Source: Papilionanthe hookeriana x Papilionanthe teres | Lineage: Eukaryota > Streptophyta > Magnoliopsida > Asparagales > Orchidaceae | Direction of reading: 5' to 3' | NCBI GenBank assembly: GCA_022702705.1 | Contig: CM040432.1 | Coordinates: forward strand, 48,820,540-48,884,539 | DNA: 64,000 bases | Shown here: positions 23,321-35,012 of the stretch, one piece after another | How positions within the stretch are numbered: position 1 is the first letter of the stretch | Layout of the letters: each line of letters opens with the position of its first letter | The notes under the pieces: model-generated | What the model was told of the DNA's origin: nothing | Databases searched by the model: none | What the model saw: only the letters and a program-made list of their open reading frames with translations | Translations under genes and position numbers: made by a program

Positions 23321-25255
23321 GTGAAGTAAAGTAATTATTAAGGTAATTAATAAAATTATTAAAATAATTACTAGAGTAACGGACTATTTTAAATATTACT
23401 TAAAAATTGTATGCGTAAATTTGGAAACAAAAATTTAATACCTTACGATTCAGAATTAGAGCGTACAATTATAAGAATTAGAAAAAAAAAAGAGAGAAAT
23501 TATAAATTTAACACAAATAGCAAATAATCAAGAAATTGAAAATATAAACCAACAAAGACCATTAAGAGATTATTCCAACCCTACATTAGATGAAATTCAC
23601 CTAACTATTCAAAACCCTGATGTAGCTTCTAACTCATTCGAACTTAAACCTGCAATTATCCAAATGGTACAGAATAATCAATTTAGTGGTTCACCTAATG
23701 AAGATTCTAATTTACATCTTGCTAGTTTTTTGGAACTATGCGCTACTTTTAAATATGAAGGAGTATCTAATTATGCTATTAGACTTAGGATTTTTCCTTT
23801 TTCTTTAAAGGATAAGGCTAAGATGTGGTTAAATTCATTAGCACCTGGATCTATTAAAACTTGGGGAGAATTATCACAAAAATTTCTACCCAAATATTTT
23901 CCTCCTTCGAAAACTCGCAAAGCTTAGAAATGATATAACATCTTTTAGTCGATTTGATGGAGAATCCATATATGAAGCTTGGGAGAGATTTAAAGAACTT
24001 CTTAGGAAATGCCCACATCATGCATTACCAGATTGGTTAATTATACAAACTTTTTACAATGGATTAGTAGGATCTCTTAGATCAATTATTGATGCTGCTA
24101 CTGGAGGTTCATTAATGTCAAAACCATTTGATGAAGCCTATGCATTAATCGAAGAAATAGCTACTAACAATTTTCAATGTCTTGCTGAAAGATTAAATCC
24201 TAAAAAGATAGCTAGTGTTCATGAAAATGATGCAATATCTAGTTAGCTTCTCAAATTGCTGCTATATCAAAGAAATTAGATAATTTTGGAATGAATTACT
24301 CTCCTACTATATAAGAAGAAAACTCATCTGGACAAATTATAGATTCTTAATCTCCTTATGAAACTATAAATGCTATTAATAATAGACCCAATAATCCTTA
24401 TGCGAATTATTATAATCCTGGTTGGAAGAATCATCCAAATTTTAATTGAATAACAATACAGCTAATCAACAATGGATGAACAACTCTATAGGAAATCCAC
24501 CTAATCAAGGAAATACAAATTATAAACCATCTTATCCACCTTGATTTATTAACAATCAATTTAAAGATAAGAAGTTATCTATAGAAGAATTAATATTGAG
24601 TATGGGTCAACACTTGCAAAATCAAGGAAATCAATTACAAATTCAAGGAAATCAATTACAAAATCAAGGAACAGCAATTAAAAATATTGAAACTCAACTT
24701 AGACATATCGCTACCACACTTAACAATAGAGTTCCTGGAACTTTTCCTAGTAATGTGGAAATAAATCCTAAAGACGAAGAAAAAGAACAAATTAAAGCGA
24801 TACAATTAAGAAGTGGAAAAGAGTTAGAAACTAAAATTCAGAAAGAAACATAAAGTAAAATTGAGGAAGTGGAAATTGAAAAAGAAAATGATAAGCAAGA
24901 TCAAAACTTAGAATATCCATTGATCCCTATGAAAATATCGATAGAAAAACCACCACCACCATTTCCTCAACGACTTAAACAACATAAAAAAGATAAGCAA
25001 TTTGCTAAATTCCTTGAAATTTTAAAAAAAATTAATGATAAATATTCCTTTTGTAGAAGCATTAGAACAAATGCCTAATTATGTAAAATTTATGAAAGAT
25101 ATTTTAAATAAAAAAAGAAAATTCACAGATAATGAAGCTGTTGCACTTAGCGAAGAGTGTAGTGCAATTATTCAGAAAAAACTTCTTGAAAAATTAAAAG
25201 ATCCTGGTAGTTTCACTATACCTTGCTCTATTGGAGAAAAATTTTATGGTGTCCA
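23321..25255 (+). pseudogene. gag: Athila-like gag to protease start, truncated (fragment 1)
   Basis: Coding begins at an ATG near 23411 (NLIPYDSELERTI, then RPLRDYSNPTLDEIHLTIQNP in a shifted frame). The capsid-type gag domain follows in 23664-23927 (FKYEGVSNYAIRLRIFPFSL, KAKMWLNSL, TWGELSQKFLPKYFP), then FDGESIYEAWERFKELL and CPHHALPDWLI. Gln/Asn-rich repeats (NQLQNQG) lie at about 24600-24680. After 24869 come PPPPFPQRL and LSEECSAIIQKKL, leading to the protease, but the sequence stops at about 25255 (CSIGEKF), before the catalytic site. Stops near 23927, 24245, 24312, 24450 and 24853 break it. It meets an inverted copy at the break. Confidence 0.85.
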
Positions 25256-27780
25256 GTAATTTTTGTTCTTGATATTCATTTAAATCTGAAGATACAATGA
25301 CTGTTAAGGTAGATGATTCTCCTAAAAACATATACTTCAAATGATTAGGGAGAATTTTCATCTCAAGTTCAGGGGGTTTAATGATAGATGAAATTAAACT
25401 TTTATCTCCATTTTCCATAGTATCCAATCTTTCAAATCTTTCCTAAACAAATTCTATCTTTTCATTCTTCATATCATCCAAATCATCTTCACTTTCACTT
25501 TCATCCTCACATTCTAAATTCTCTTCAAATGCTTCTTTAAAATGATCTTCTCTCAAATACTCGCAGATTTCCATTCAAAAGCACTCATCATCTTTTTTAG
25601 CTGAAGGGTGATTCATAGATTTCAAAATATTGAAAGTTACCTCATGATCATTAACTCTCATAGTTAATTCCATTTTTTGAACATCGATCATAGCTCTCCC
25701 ACTAGCAAGGAATGGTCTTTCCAAAATAATTGGAATTTCTTTATCTTCTCCATATCTGATACAATAAAGTCCACAGGAAAGATAAATTTATCCATCTTCA
25801 CTGATACATCTTCCAAAACTCTTTTAGGATAAGTGATAGAACGATCAACCAATTGAAGAGTCATAGATGTTGGTGAAATTTCTCCTATTCCCAATCTTTT
25901 GAAAGTTGATAAAGGCATAAGATTAATACTAGCTCCCAGATCACATAAAACTCTTTTGAAAAATTTCTCACCTATAGCACACGAGATAGTGAAACTACTA
26001 TGTGGTCTTTAAGTTTTTCGGAAGCTTCTTCGAATAATTGCACTACACTCGCATGCCTAAGTGCAACAGTCTTGTGGTCTTTGAACTTTCTTTTCTTTTT
26101 AAAAATATCCTTCATAAATTTTGCATAATTTGGAATATGCTCTAATGCTTCAATAAAGGGAATATTAATCGTTAATTTCTTAAGAATTTCCAAAAACTTT
26201 GCAAATTTATTATCTCCGTTCTGTTTTTTTAGTCTTTGAAGAAACAGAGGAGGTGGGTTTTCAACTGTTATCTTCATTGGTTCAATCAGATATTCTGAGT
26301 CTGGATATATCCTATTCGAACCTTTTTTAATGTTCACTTCCTCTCTTTCAACTTCAACTTCTTTTTGTACTCTTGTTTTCAATTATTTTCCACTCCTTAA
26401 TTGAATAGCTTTAATTTGCTCTTTGTTTTAATCTTTTGGGTTGATCTCAACAATGTTAGTAATATTTCTAGAAGGTCTATATTAAGCGCAATAAAAATAT
26501 ATCCCAATTGATTCTCAATGTTCTTCATCGCAACATTTTGAGCTTGAATTTGATTACCCATATTCAGAATTAGTTCTTCAGTAGACAACTTCTTTTCCTT
26601 AAATTGTGGGTTACTATTAAAACTAGGAGGAAAAGAAGGTCTATAATTGGTATTTCCTTGGTTATTTGGATTTTCAACTGGATTCATAAAATTGTTTCCC
26701 CATTGCGGGTTAACAACAACATTGTTATTATTCTAGTTGAAGTTTGGTTGATTCTTCCAACTAGGATTATAATAATTTGAATAAGGATTATTGACTTTGT
26801 TATTTATGGCACCAAAGGTTTCATAAAATGTTTGAGAGTCTATCATCTATCCTGATGAATTTTCTTCTAATGCTGGGTGTGTTTGAGAATAATTCATTCT
26901 ATATTGATCTATTTTCTTAGTCAGTGCAGTAATTTGAGAGACTATCATAGTTATCGCATCAGAATCATGAACACTAACTACTCTCTTAGGATTTACCCGC
27001 TCAGTGGGCCTTTGAAAATTATTACTAGACATCTCTTCAATTAACGAATATGCTTCATCAAAAGGTTTTGGCATTAATGATCCTCCAGCACCAGCATCTA
27101 TAATCGATCTCAAAGATCCCACAAATACATTAAAAAATGTTTGAATTACTAACCAATCTAGTAAAGCATGATGTGGACACTTTCTCAGAAGATCTTTAAA
27201 TCTTTCCCAAGCTTCATATATAGATTCTCCATCAAAATGACTAAAAGATGTGATATCATTCATCAACTTAATAGTTTTTTAAGGAGGGAAATATTTTGAC
27301 AGAAACTTTTGTGAAAGTTCTCCTCTAGTTCTGATAGATCCAGGTGCTAACAAATTTAATCACGCCTTAGCCTTATCTCTTGATGAAAAAGGAATAAGCC
27401 TAAGCCTAACTGCATCGTTCGACACTCCATCATATTTAAAGGTAGCTCACAATTCTAGAAAACTAGTGAGATGTAAGTTAGGATCTTCATTAAGTGTTCC
27501 TCCAAATTGATTATTCTGTACCATTTGGATAATACTTGAGTTTAAGCTCAAATGAATTAGCAGCAACATTAGGGTTTTGGATAGTTAAGTGAATTTCATC
27601 TGTTGTTGGATTAGCATAATCTCTTAAAGGTCTTGGTATATTTTCGTTTTGATTGTTTTGATTGTTCAAATTGTTCGCCATTTTGTGAGGATTTTCATAT
27701 TGTTTTTGTTGTTTTCGAATTTTTCTAATAGTACGCTCTGATTCAGAATCGTAAGGCACTAAAACTATAGATCTGATACT
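25256..27780 (-). pseudogene. gag: Athila-like gag-protease, truncated (fragment 2, inverted)
   Basis: Read on the - strand, gag starts at about 27759 (MPYDSESERTIRKIRKQQKQ), continues with FDGESIYEAWERFKDLL at 27266-26847, an Asn/Gln-rich part at 26687-26397, PPLFLQRLKK at 26382-25972, and protease sequence at 25918-25688 (MPLSTFKRLGIGEISPTSMTLQLVDRSITY). It ends in the RT lead-in (KPPELEMKILPNHLKYMFLGE) at 25427-25260. RT and everything after are missing; the sequence runs into fragment 1 at about 25255. Several frameshifts. This gag is closely related to but not the same as the + strand copy. Confidence 0.85.
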
Positions 27781-27889
27781 ACAAATACAAACACAATAAG
27801 TACACTAACAATAAACAAACACACACATTTATGACTTGTTATTCAAATATAAGCTTTCAAATACTACAAAATTAATTTTAACAGTTACC

Positions 27890-27907
27890 TCCCTGGTAAC
27901 AACGCCA
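27890..27907 (-). other. Athila-type PBS (degenerate)
   Basis: On the - strand tggcgttgttaccaggga, a decayed tRNA-Asp-type PBS, lies between LTR sequence and the gag of fragment 2. Confidence 0.75.
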
Positions 27908-27913
27908 AAAACA

Positions 27914-29115
27914 TGGTGCGACTTTTTTTTAAATTGCTAAAATTTATGAACTTAAATTTATATATATATATTGATTTAGTTTTTTATTTAGTCACACAAT
28001 TAAATGCAAGTATACGTATCGCTCAAGTAATAGAGGGCTCTAGTGGAGTCCTGGTTATCGATCTCATAGGGAGGCACTTAATTTTATGATGTAGCACAGA
28101 AATCACTTCTCGATTCACAACACAATTGCAAGTAGTTATTAATCTTAAAAGAGAGATAAACAGTTGTAGTTACTAATTCTACCAAATTATGTTCTAGCTT
28201 TCTAGCAAGTTTAACTAACACAATACTAAATTTATAACAAAGTTTAGTTGTAAGAAAGAATCTTCCTCCTCTTCAATAATAATGTGATGATGTAGTGACA
28301 TAGATCAGTGATGCAAATGTATTGTGCCAAATAAGAGCACTCATATTCTTTACTCTTTACCAAGCACCAAAAGAACATTGGATAATCTTATGTTCAGTCT
28401 CCAAATCTGTGGTTAGGCTGGGAGGATACTGGCTCTCACTCTAGAGCTCCCACTTCCATTCCCTTGAAGGCTAACTCTCGCTTTGGTTTCTAAACCCTAG
28501 GACCAACTTAGGGATTTCAGCATATCACTCTGAAATCTCCAATTATATGCCCATCAAAATATATTTCCTTATTTATTTGCAGTCAACCCTCACAAACTGT
28601 GTCACTCATTCGTAGACATTGAATGTGACCTTCACTTTTATTGTGAAACTCATAATCTTTTTGGAACATATGTTTCCCAACAAGCTTTAACAATTTAATT
28701 GGCCAGATCAAAAAGTAAATGAAGTACGAAGTGAGAAGGTCGTCACAAATTCTCCATAATAAATCGACTTATCTTTTCCACATCACAACATCAACACATC
28801 AAATGAAAAACAGGAAGACAAAGAAATATACTCAAGACTCATGAGGAAAGGATGACAAAACATGATTTATATATATAAAAATAACTTATCTCATGAGTAA
28901 AAAAAAGGCAACTTATCTCAAACTCTTCCCCAAGCGAATCTCAAGGAATTCCTTTGACTCCTCTTCTTTCTTCACAACAACACACAATTCTCTCTTTAGA
29001 TAAGTAAGGAAGAAGAAATCTCTCACTTTCCCTCTCCTCCTGCAATACAAACTTTTGATTTCCTAAACTAAATGGAAAGATGACACACGCTAAATATATG
29101 CGTACTAAAAATTCA
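27914..29115 (-). repeat. 5'-truncated Athila-like LTR (L1)
   Basis: On the - strand the sequence ends in cgcacca before the PBS. It shares with the other Athila LTRs here the conserved motif with tatacgtatcg, the 'gcaccaaaagaacat' region near 28370 and the block around 28000-28100. Compared with the LTR at 29141-30903 it lacks the U3 part, including the palindrome block, and begins abruptly next to another PBS. Confidence 0.65.
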
Positions 29116-29116
29116 A

Positions 29117-29134
29117 TCCCTGGTAACGACGCCA
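29117..29134 (-). other. Athila-type PBS following a 3' LTR
   Basis: On the - strand tggcgtcgttaccaggga lies six bases after the LTR end at 29141. After it, only about one base separates it from truncated LTR L1. A PBS is not expected after a 3' LTR, so this marks a rearranged or tandem element. Confidence 0.75.
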
Positions 29135-29140
29135 AAAACT

Positions 29141-30903
29141 TGACCGGCAATCCGCTGATGACAAATATAATAATTAATGCTTTCAAATATATGTAATAGA
29201 TAATAATAGCGGGTAGTGTATATAAATATAATTTTATCAAAAATACTTTACACATTAGGGGTACTACACAAGTATACGTATCGTATCAAGTAATATAGGG
29301 CTTTGAAACAAAGACCCTAGTATCGATCCCACGAGGAGTGAGTTATAGATTTTTAAATATTTTAATTTTATTTTTAAGTATTTCTTTTATAGTTATAAAT
29401 TTGATATTTTTAATTTACTAGATGCAATAATAAAGCAATATGCAATGATTGATGTAAATAGCAATAAAAAAAACAACTTTCTTTCTTTCAATTAATCCAA
29501 GATTTTCTAAGATAATGATAATATTTGTGGAGAATATAAATTTATGGTATTGTGCCAAATAGAAGCATTCATATTCTTTACCCTTTGATCCAGGTGTAAA
29601 GAACATCAGCAAGCTTATAGTATCGTGTCCGGATGTATTGTTAGTAGAATGGGTTAATCTAGGCTCACACTACTAGATGTCCAAGGGTTGTTATGGTCAG
29701 CCCTACTAGTGACCCTTTCCTTCTCTATAAACCAATCACAAGAATTTAGTCTGTCACTCTAAAAACTTATCAATTCTACGCCCATTATATAATATCTTCC
29801 TATTTATTTGCACTTCACCTTGAATAACTCGCACAAGGCCTTCGACTACTTAAGGATTCATGTGATATCTACTAGTTAAGAATTCATCTCCTTCTAGGTA
29901 TCAAAACTCTTCAACAGATTTTAATAATTTAAATGGCCAATTTAAATAAGTAAATTAAGATCCGGAATTAATATCATCACAATGTTTTAAAATATAAATA
30001 GTTTTTAATTCTCCAACGAATTTTTTATTGTCTTATTTATCTCTTCATAATTGAAAGGAGAAAGTAAACTAACTACTCAGAACACATTGAATTTAAACAA
30101 CAAAACATGATAATGAAACTTTGAATAAAATTATAAATACTTATCTCAAGTGTTTCTCCTACTGAACCTCTGAATTCTTCTGACTCCAAAGTAAATAAAC
30201 TTCAAAAGCACCAACACTTTAAACTCTCAATACAAACTCTAAATAAAATAACTAACTAATTTATGAAGGATAGTAAAATGTGGCCCTAAATTATCTCTCT
30301 AATTCTCTCTCTAGTTGGGGCTCTAGATAGGGGCAATTTTTTCTGAAGGAGTATCCTCCTATTTATAGGCTTCAAGGGTTGCCTCAAGGCACCTCTTCAA
30401 AATGTGTCCACATTCAATGAATCTTCTAGAAGGTGTGTCTGGCGCCTAGGCGCCGGACTCTGTGTCTAGTTCTTCACACCTCTTCACTTTGGATCGCACC
30501 TCTTCGCGATTAAAACCGTTTCCAAGCATCCAAATACATTGTATCACATGTTCTATAAATCAGGAACAACTGCTAGTCTTCTAGAAGGTCCAATAACAGC
30601 TAACACCGTCAAAATAACCATCCAAAAGTCCTAAAAAATCTTGACTGATCCTGTATCGACCTGGCGCTTAGGCACCGGATTCTGGCACCTAGGCGCCAGA
30701 CCAATAATTTTGAAAATTTTGCATTTTGGCTCCATTTTTGCTCCATTTTGCTCCTTTTTGCTCCTTTTTCACTTTGTTTCCTTCTTGAACATCTTTCCAT
30801 CACCTATATCTAAAAACACAAAAATAACTTTCATTAAAGCATAATATCCTTAAAAATTTGATAAAAATCAAGGCATAAAAATGGGTATTTTTTTCATGGA
30901 TCA
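29141..30903 (-). repeat. Athila-like LTR, 3' LTR of the large (-) element (L2)
   Basis: Read on the - strand it starts tgatccatg right after a polypurine-type tract (aagtttgaggga) and ends gccggtca. Its middle matches the LTR at 45217-47134, including ctttgatccaggtg and the palindromes ggcgcctaggcgcc. Length is 1,763 bases, usual for Athila. No coding gene is supported inside. Confidence 0.85.
30441..30697 (-). repeat. Palindrome block ggcgcctaggcgcc in LTR L2
   Basis: A perfect 14-base palindrome stands at 30441-30454, with two near-copies at 30663-30676 and 30684-30697. The matching block in the sister LTR is at 46660-46939. Confidence 0.85.
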
Positions 30904-32260
30904 AAATCCCTCAAACTTAAACGTTACTTGTCCTCAAGTAACCCTTTTTACTATATAAAATGTATAACATTTGGAATGAAAGATAAATATTTAAGACTCT
31001 TTATAATTTTTGATTTTATAAAGGCTTTAGTAAATCATTAACCAAATTTCACTAACTAATTTTAATTTTAAGAATTTAAAGAATATTCAACTACCAAATA
31101 ATAAAACTTGAAAAATTTTTCATTCATTTCGAAAATAATAGACGTTTATTATATTAAGATCACATAGATTATTTACAAGAAAAAGATTTTCATGAAAAGC
31201 CTTTCCTAAATAAAGATTTATGCATAAAAATTAAGTAAAGTATGTAACTAGTTTTCTTCATATAAGATAATTCAAGTGAAGCCAATTTTTGATTAGGCAT
31301 ATCCTCAAGCTTCTCCTCTTTATTCTTTTCTTCTCCTTTTTTTTTCACAGTGAGGATTACTGTATCTGGATAGCCTATTAATAATTTTGAACTTCACTAT
31401 CCTTAACTTATATTTTTAAACTTTTACATTTTCACTTAATTATTACAACATGAATAGAATTTCAAAAAGACTTTCAATCTTTTCTTTTTCAAGTTATAAT
31501 TTTTTATTTCTTAAGACTTCTAAAATTCAATTATTTCTATTATGAATAGAAAAATTTCTTAATCTTATTCTTCTTTAAGTTAAATAATTCTATTCTTAAA
31601 ATCAATCAAAGTTATTAAAATTTTGGTTAAGTCCACTAAATTATTTATAATTTCAAAAATTTAAGTGATCTTAAATAGATTCTTCATTCCTTATGTTATG
31701 TTAAGATTTGTTTTAGAAAATATTAGTTTATTAAGGACAAATAAAATTTAAATTTGCATGTATTTTCCCTTCCCTCAAACTTAAGTTTTGGTATATCATA
31801 AAAATATAAAGTATGATAGAAAGAAAAGTATAATTTAAAAAGGAATTTTATAAGCATGTAAAAAAAAAATTCTAGAAAGAAATATAATTTACTTCTACAC
31901 ATGCTTTTTATGAATATTACAGAAATAATGAAGCATATAAAAGTAAGCAGGCTCAAATTTTTTTTTTTTTAAAAAATTTTATATAGCAGTAGTTGAATTA
32001 AATAACTATATTACTAACAAAAATAAAATAACATTACTAACTATTTTAGAATACTAAGCAGTAGGCTGAAACAAAAATAAACACAAATTCATTCAAATTT
32101 CAGTTTGCAACTAAATATCTAAAACAGTCTCAACATCAAACAATTCATACAAAGTCTCATAAAAAAATCTAAACTAGCAAATAGCAAACAACAATCAGTA
32201 GTAGCAAACAAAAACTAAACTAATAGCAGACTCAGCATATCTCAGAGGTAAATCAGGCTA
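30904..32260 (-). other. 3' untranslated region of the large (-) Athila element
   Basis: AT-rich, with no coding frame. It shares pieces with the + strand element's 3' region, such as gaagccaatttttgat near 31276 with its partner near 39190. The last bases before the LTR form the polypurine tract used to prime plus-strand DNA. Confidence 0.6.
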
Positions 32261-32676
32261 CTAATCACTGTCTATAGCCTCATCATCGTCATAACCAAAA
32301 GAAAACTCCACATCCTTAGGATCAACATAGGGTGAAAATCTAGGACAAGTGGGAAACTGAATATCATGCTCACCCTTCAAGAATCTAACTAAAGACTCTG
32401 AATACTCAGCATCATACTCACTCTTCCTCTTGGTGTAATCAGATAGGTAAACAATTTTCTTATCCATAGTATCAACTCTGCAGTGAGTTAGAAATAACTC
32501 ATTCTGCTGCTCCAGAAATTGATCATGCATCGATTCCCAAAAACTAGACGGTGGCTCAGCAGTAGAAGTAGAAGGTCTGGAAGTGGAAGCTCTACCTGGA
32601 GTAAGTGCAGAAGTAGAAGGGGCAGTAGATCTCTTCCCACGAAGACGATCATAGATACTAACACTCTCCTGCCCAA
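32261..32676 (-). pseudogene. C-terminal part of env-position ORF of the (-) Athila element
   Basis: The - strand frame contains a Ser/Thr/Pro-rich stretch (STAPSTSALTPGRASTSRPS), then FWESMHDQFLEQQNELF, a heptad-like helix, YDAEYSESLVRFLKGEHD and FPTCPRFSPY, ending in acidic residues. The last part matches the C-terminus of the + strand ORF at 37979-38212 (SEYEIAYYDVENRYRRGELD, FSECPRYTHY). Its N-terminal domain is missing because the sequence is interrupted at 32677-32711. Confidence 0.75.
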
Positions 32677-32711
32677 TTGTAAGTATAAATATCAAAAAGT
32701 GGATCACAAAT
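32677..32711 (+). repeat. 35-bp direct repeat, left copy
   Basis: attgtaagtataaatatc and the following aaaagtggatcaca recur with two changes at 41063-41097. The pair flanks the oppositely oriented Athila segment. Confidence 0.8.
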
Positions 32712-32729
32712 ATTGTAAGTATATAATCA

Positions 32730-33411
32730 GTATAAATGCTTTTGAATTATTAAAAGATAAATTAATCACAACACCTATAATAGTTTCACCTGATTGGGAG
32801 AAACCATTTGAACTTATGTGTGATGCTAGTGATTATGCTATAGGAGCAGTACTTGGGCAAAGATATGATAAAATTTTTAAAGTTATATACTATGCTAGTA
32901 AAACTCTTAATAATGCTGAATTGAATTATACAATTACTGAAAAGAGCTATTAGCAATTGTTTATGCTTTTGATAAATTTAGGCCTTATCCAATTGGAAAT
33001 AAATGTATTGTGCATACTTATCACTCTGCTATTAAATATCTAATGCAAAATAAAGATTCCAAACCAAGATTAATTAGATGGATATTATTAATACAAGAAT
33101 TTGATTTTGAAATCATTAACAAAATGGGAACTGATAATCAAATTGCAGATCATTTATCAAGACTAGAATATAATGAATTATCTTACACTGATAATGAAAT
33201 TACTGATAGTTTTCCTGACGAAAAATTATATAATATAAATGAGTGGAAAATACCATGGTATGTTGATATAGTAAATTATATTGTAAATGATATTTTACCA
33301 CCTATGTTAACTTTGCAACAACAGAAAAAATTCATTCATGATGCTAAAACTTATTTTTGGGATGAACCATATTTATATAAGCAATGTAAGGATCTTATAA
33401 TTAGAAGATGA
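32730..33411 (+). pseudogene. RNase H region of + strand Athila segment
   Basis: NAFELLKDKLITTPIIVSPDW and [21 protein letters not shown] give the tether and the first catalytic Asp of a gypsy RNase H. YYASKTLNNAELNYTITEK follows, then, after a frameshift or stop near 32953, HSAIKYLMQ, PRLIRWILLIQEFDFEI and [12 protein letters not shown]. The frame then reaches KIPWYVDIVNYIV before a TGA at 33409-33411. Motifs are well kept apart from that frameshift and stop. Confidence 0.85.
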
Positions 33412-34476
33412 GTGCCTTATGAAGAAACAAAACAAATTATTCATAAATGTCATGATTCTGATTTTGGAGGACATTTTGGAATAGATAAAACTGCTTATAA
33501 AATTTTACAATCTGGATTTTATTGGCCTACTCTTTTTAGAGATGTTTATAGATATATCAAAACTTGCGATAGATGCCAACGAGTAGGTAATATATCTAGA
33601 AGAAATGAAATGCCTCTAAATTTTATATTAGAAGTTGAGATTTTTGATGTTTGGGGATTAGATTTTATGGGACCATTTGTTCCTTCATTTGGAAACTCAT
33701 ATATATTAGTTGCTGTTGATTATGTTTCTAAATGGATTGAAGCACAAGCTTTGCCTCGATGTGACACTAAGAGTGTTTCAAAGATTCTAATGAAAAATAT
33801 TTTTACTAGATTTGGAAAGCCGAGAGTGATTATCACTGACGGAGGATCTCATTTTAGAAATAAATATATTCATAAACTAGTAGAAAAATTTAACACTATT
33901 CATAAGATATCAACTGCTTATCATTCACAAACTTATGGATTAGCTGAAGTTTCTAATCGAGAAATTAAACGTATTTTAGAAAAGACAACAAACCCTAATA
34001 GATTGGATTGGTCTATAAGACTAGACACTGCATTATGGGCATACAAGACTGCTTATAAAACTCTGATTAGAATGACTCCTTACAGGATTATTTATGGAAA
34101 GACTTGCCACTTACCAGTTGAATTAGAACATAAAGCTTATTGGACAATTAAAGAATTTAATTATAATCTGAAAGAAGCTGGTGAGAAAAGATTATTACAA
34201 TTGAATGAATTAGATGAATTAAGAAATGAATCTTATCATAATGATAGAATTTATAAAGAAAAAATGAAATTATGGCATGATTGGAAGATTAACCTGAAGA
34301 ATTTTGAGCCAGGACAAGAAGTTTTGCTTTATAATACAAGATTAAAATTATTTCCTGGGAAATTGAAATCTCGATGGTTAGGGCCTTTCACTATAACTCA
34401 AATATTTTTATATGGAACTATAGAAATTGAAGATCCAAAAACTGGCCATAGATTTAAAGTAAATGACACAGATTAA
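33412..34476 (+). pseudogene. Integrase of + strand Athila segment, intact frame
   Basis: 354 codons are open from just after the TGA. The zinc-binding module has [13 protein letters not shown] and CDRCQRVG. The catalytic core has WGLDFMGPF with the first Asp, [10 protein letters not shown] with the second, and [13 protein letters not shown] with the Glu. [22 protein letters not shown] and the GPF stretch follow, as in Athila C-termini. It would act on element cDNA in the nucleus. It was part of a longer polyprotein, now cut off by the TGA upstream. Compared with element A's integrase all three catalytic residues are present. Confidence 0.88.
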
Positions 34477-35012
34477 AACCTTATTTTGAAGGGAGAAGAC
34501 CAAATTTTAGAGAGGTTTTAATGCTTAGTCAACCTGATTACTAATTAAATTAAGTCGGGCTGACGACGTTAAACCAAGCGCTTTATGGGAGGCAACCCAT
34601 AGTAGTTATTAATTATGATCTATTTATTAAGTTTATTGAAAAATTAAAATATAGAATGAATTCTACTCATTTTACTTTTTAAAATCATCACAAATTTGAA
34701 TTTATACGAAGAAATCAGAAAATATTCGGACCGGAGCGAAAATTGGGCAATTTACCTAATCTCGTCGACGGCGAGATCGATCCCGCCGACAGCGAGATCG
34801 GCGCGCCCAATTTCAGTTTAAATTTATTAACTAGCTCGCCGACGGCGAGATCGTTATCGCCGACGGCGAGATAGTTACAAAGTGGTTTTTGTGAGTTATT
34901 TTGCGGTTTTGGACAGTTCTAAGGCCATTTCTCTATACAAAGCATTTAAAAATTCATTTTTATACTATCTTCTTCCTTAGAAACGACTAGAGTCCCTCCA
35001 AAACAATCTATT
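34477..35012 (+). other. Post-integrase spacer with conserved hairpin and palindrome block
   Basis: aaccaagcgctttatgggag continuing to gcaacccat (34574-34600) is a motif I recall from many Athila elements after pol. The arms atggg and cccat (34585-34589 and 34596-34600) can pair. A GC-rich block of gccgacggcgag units follows at 34763-34872. No ORF is seen before the env-position ORF. Confidence 0.6.
34763..34872 (+). repeat. GC-rich palindrome block (ctcgccgacggcgag), copy 1
   Basis: Four units of the type cgtcgacggcgag, cgccgacagcgag, ctcgccgacggcgag and cgccgacggcgag are spaced by AT-rich sequence. The full unit is a palindrome around its central base. It lies about 140 bases before the first env-position ORF. 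Confidence 0.85.

Noticed and set aside
32519..32953. Single + strand ORF of 144 codons
   Set aside because: Its first part is antisense to the env-position ORF C-terminus and only its second part is RNase H; the frame crosses a rearrangement junction.
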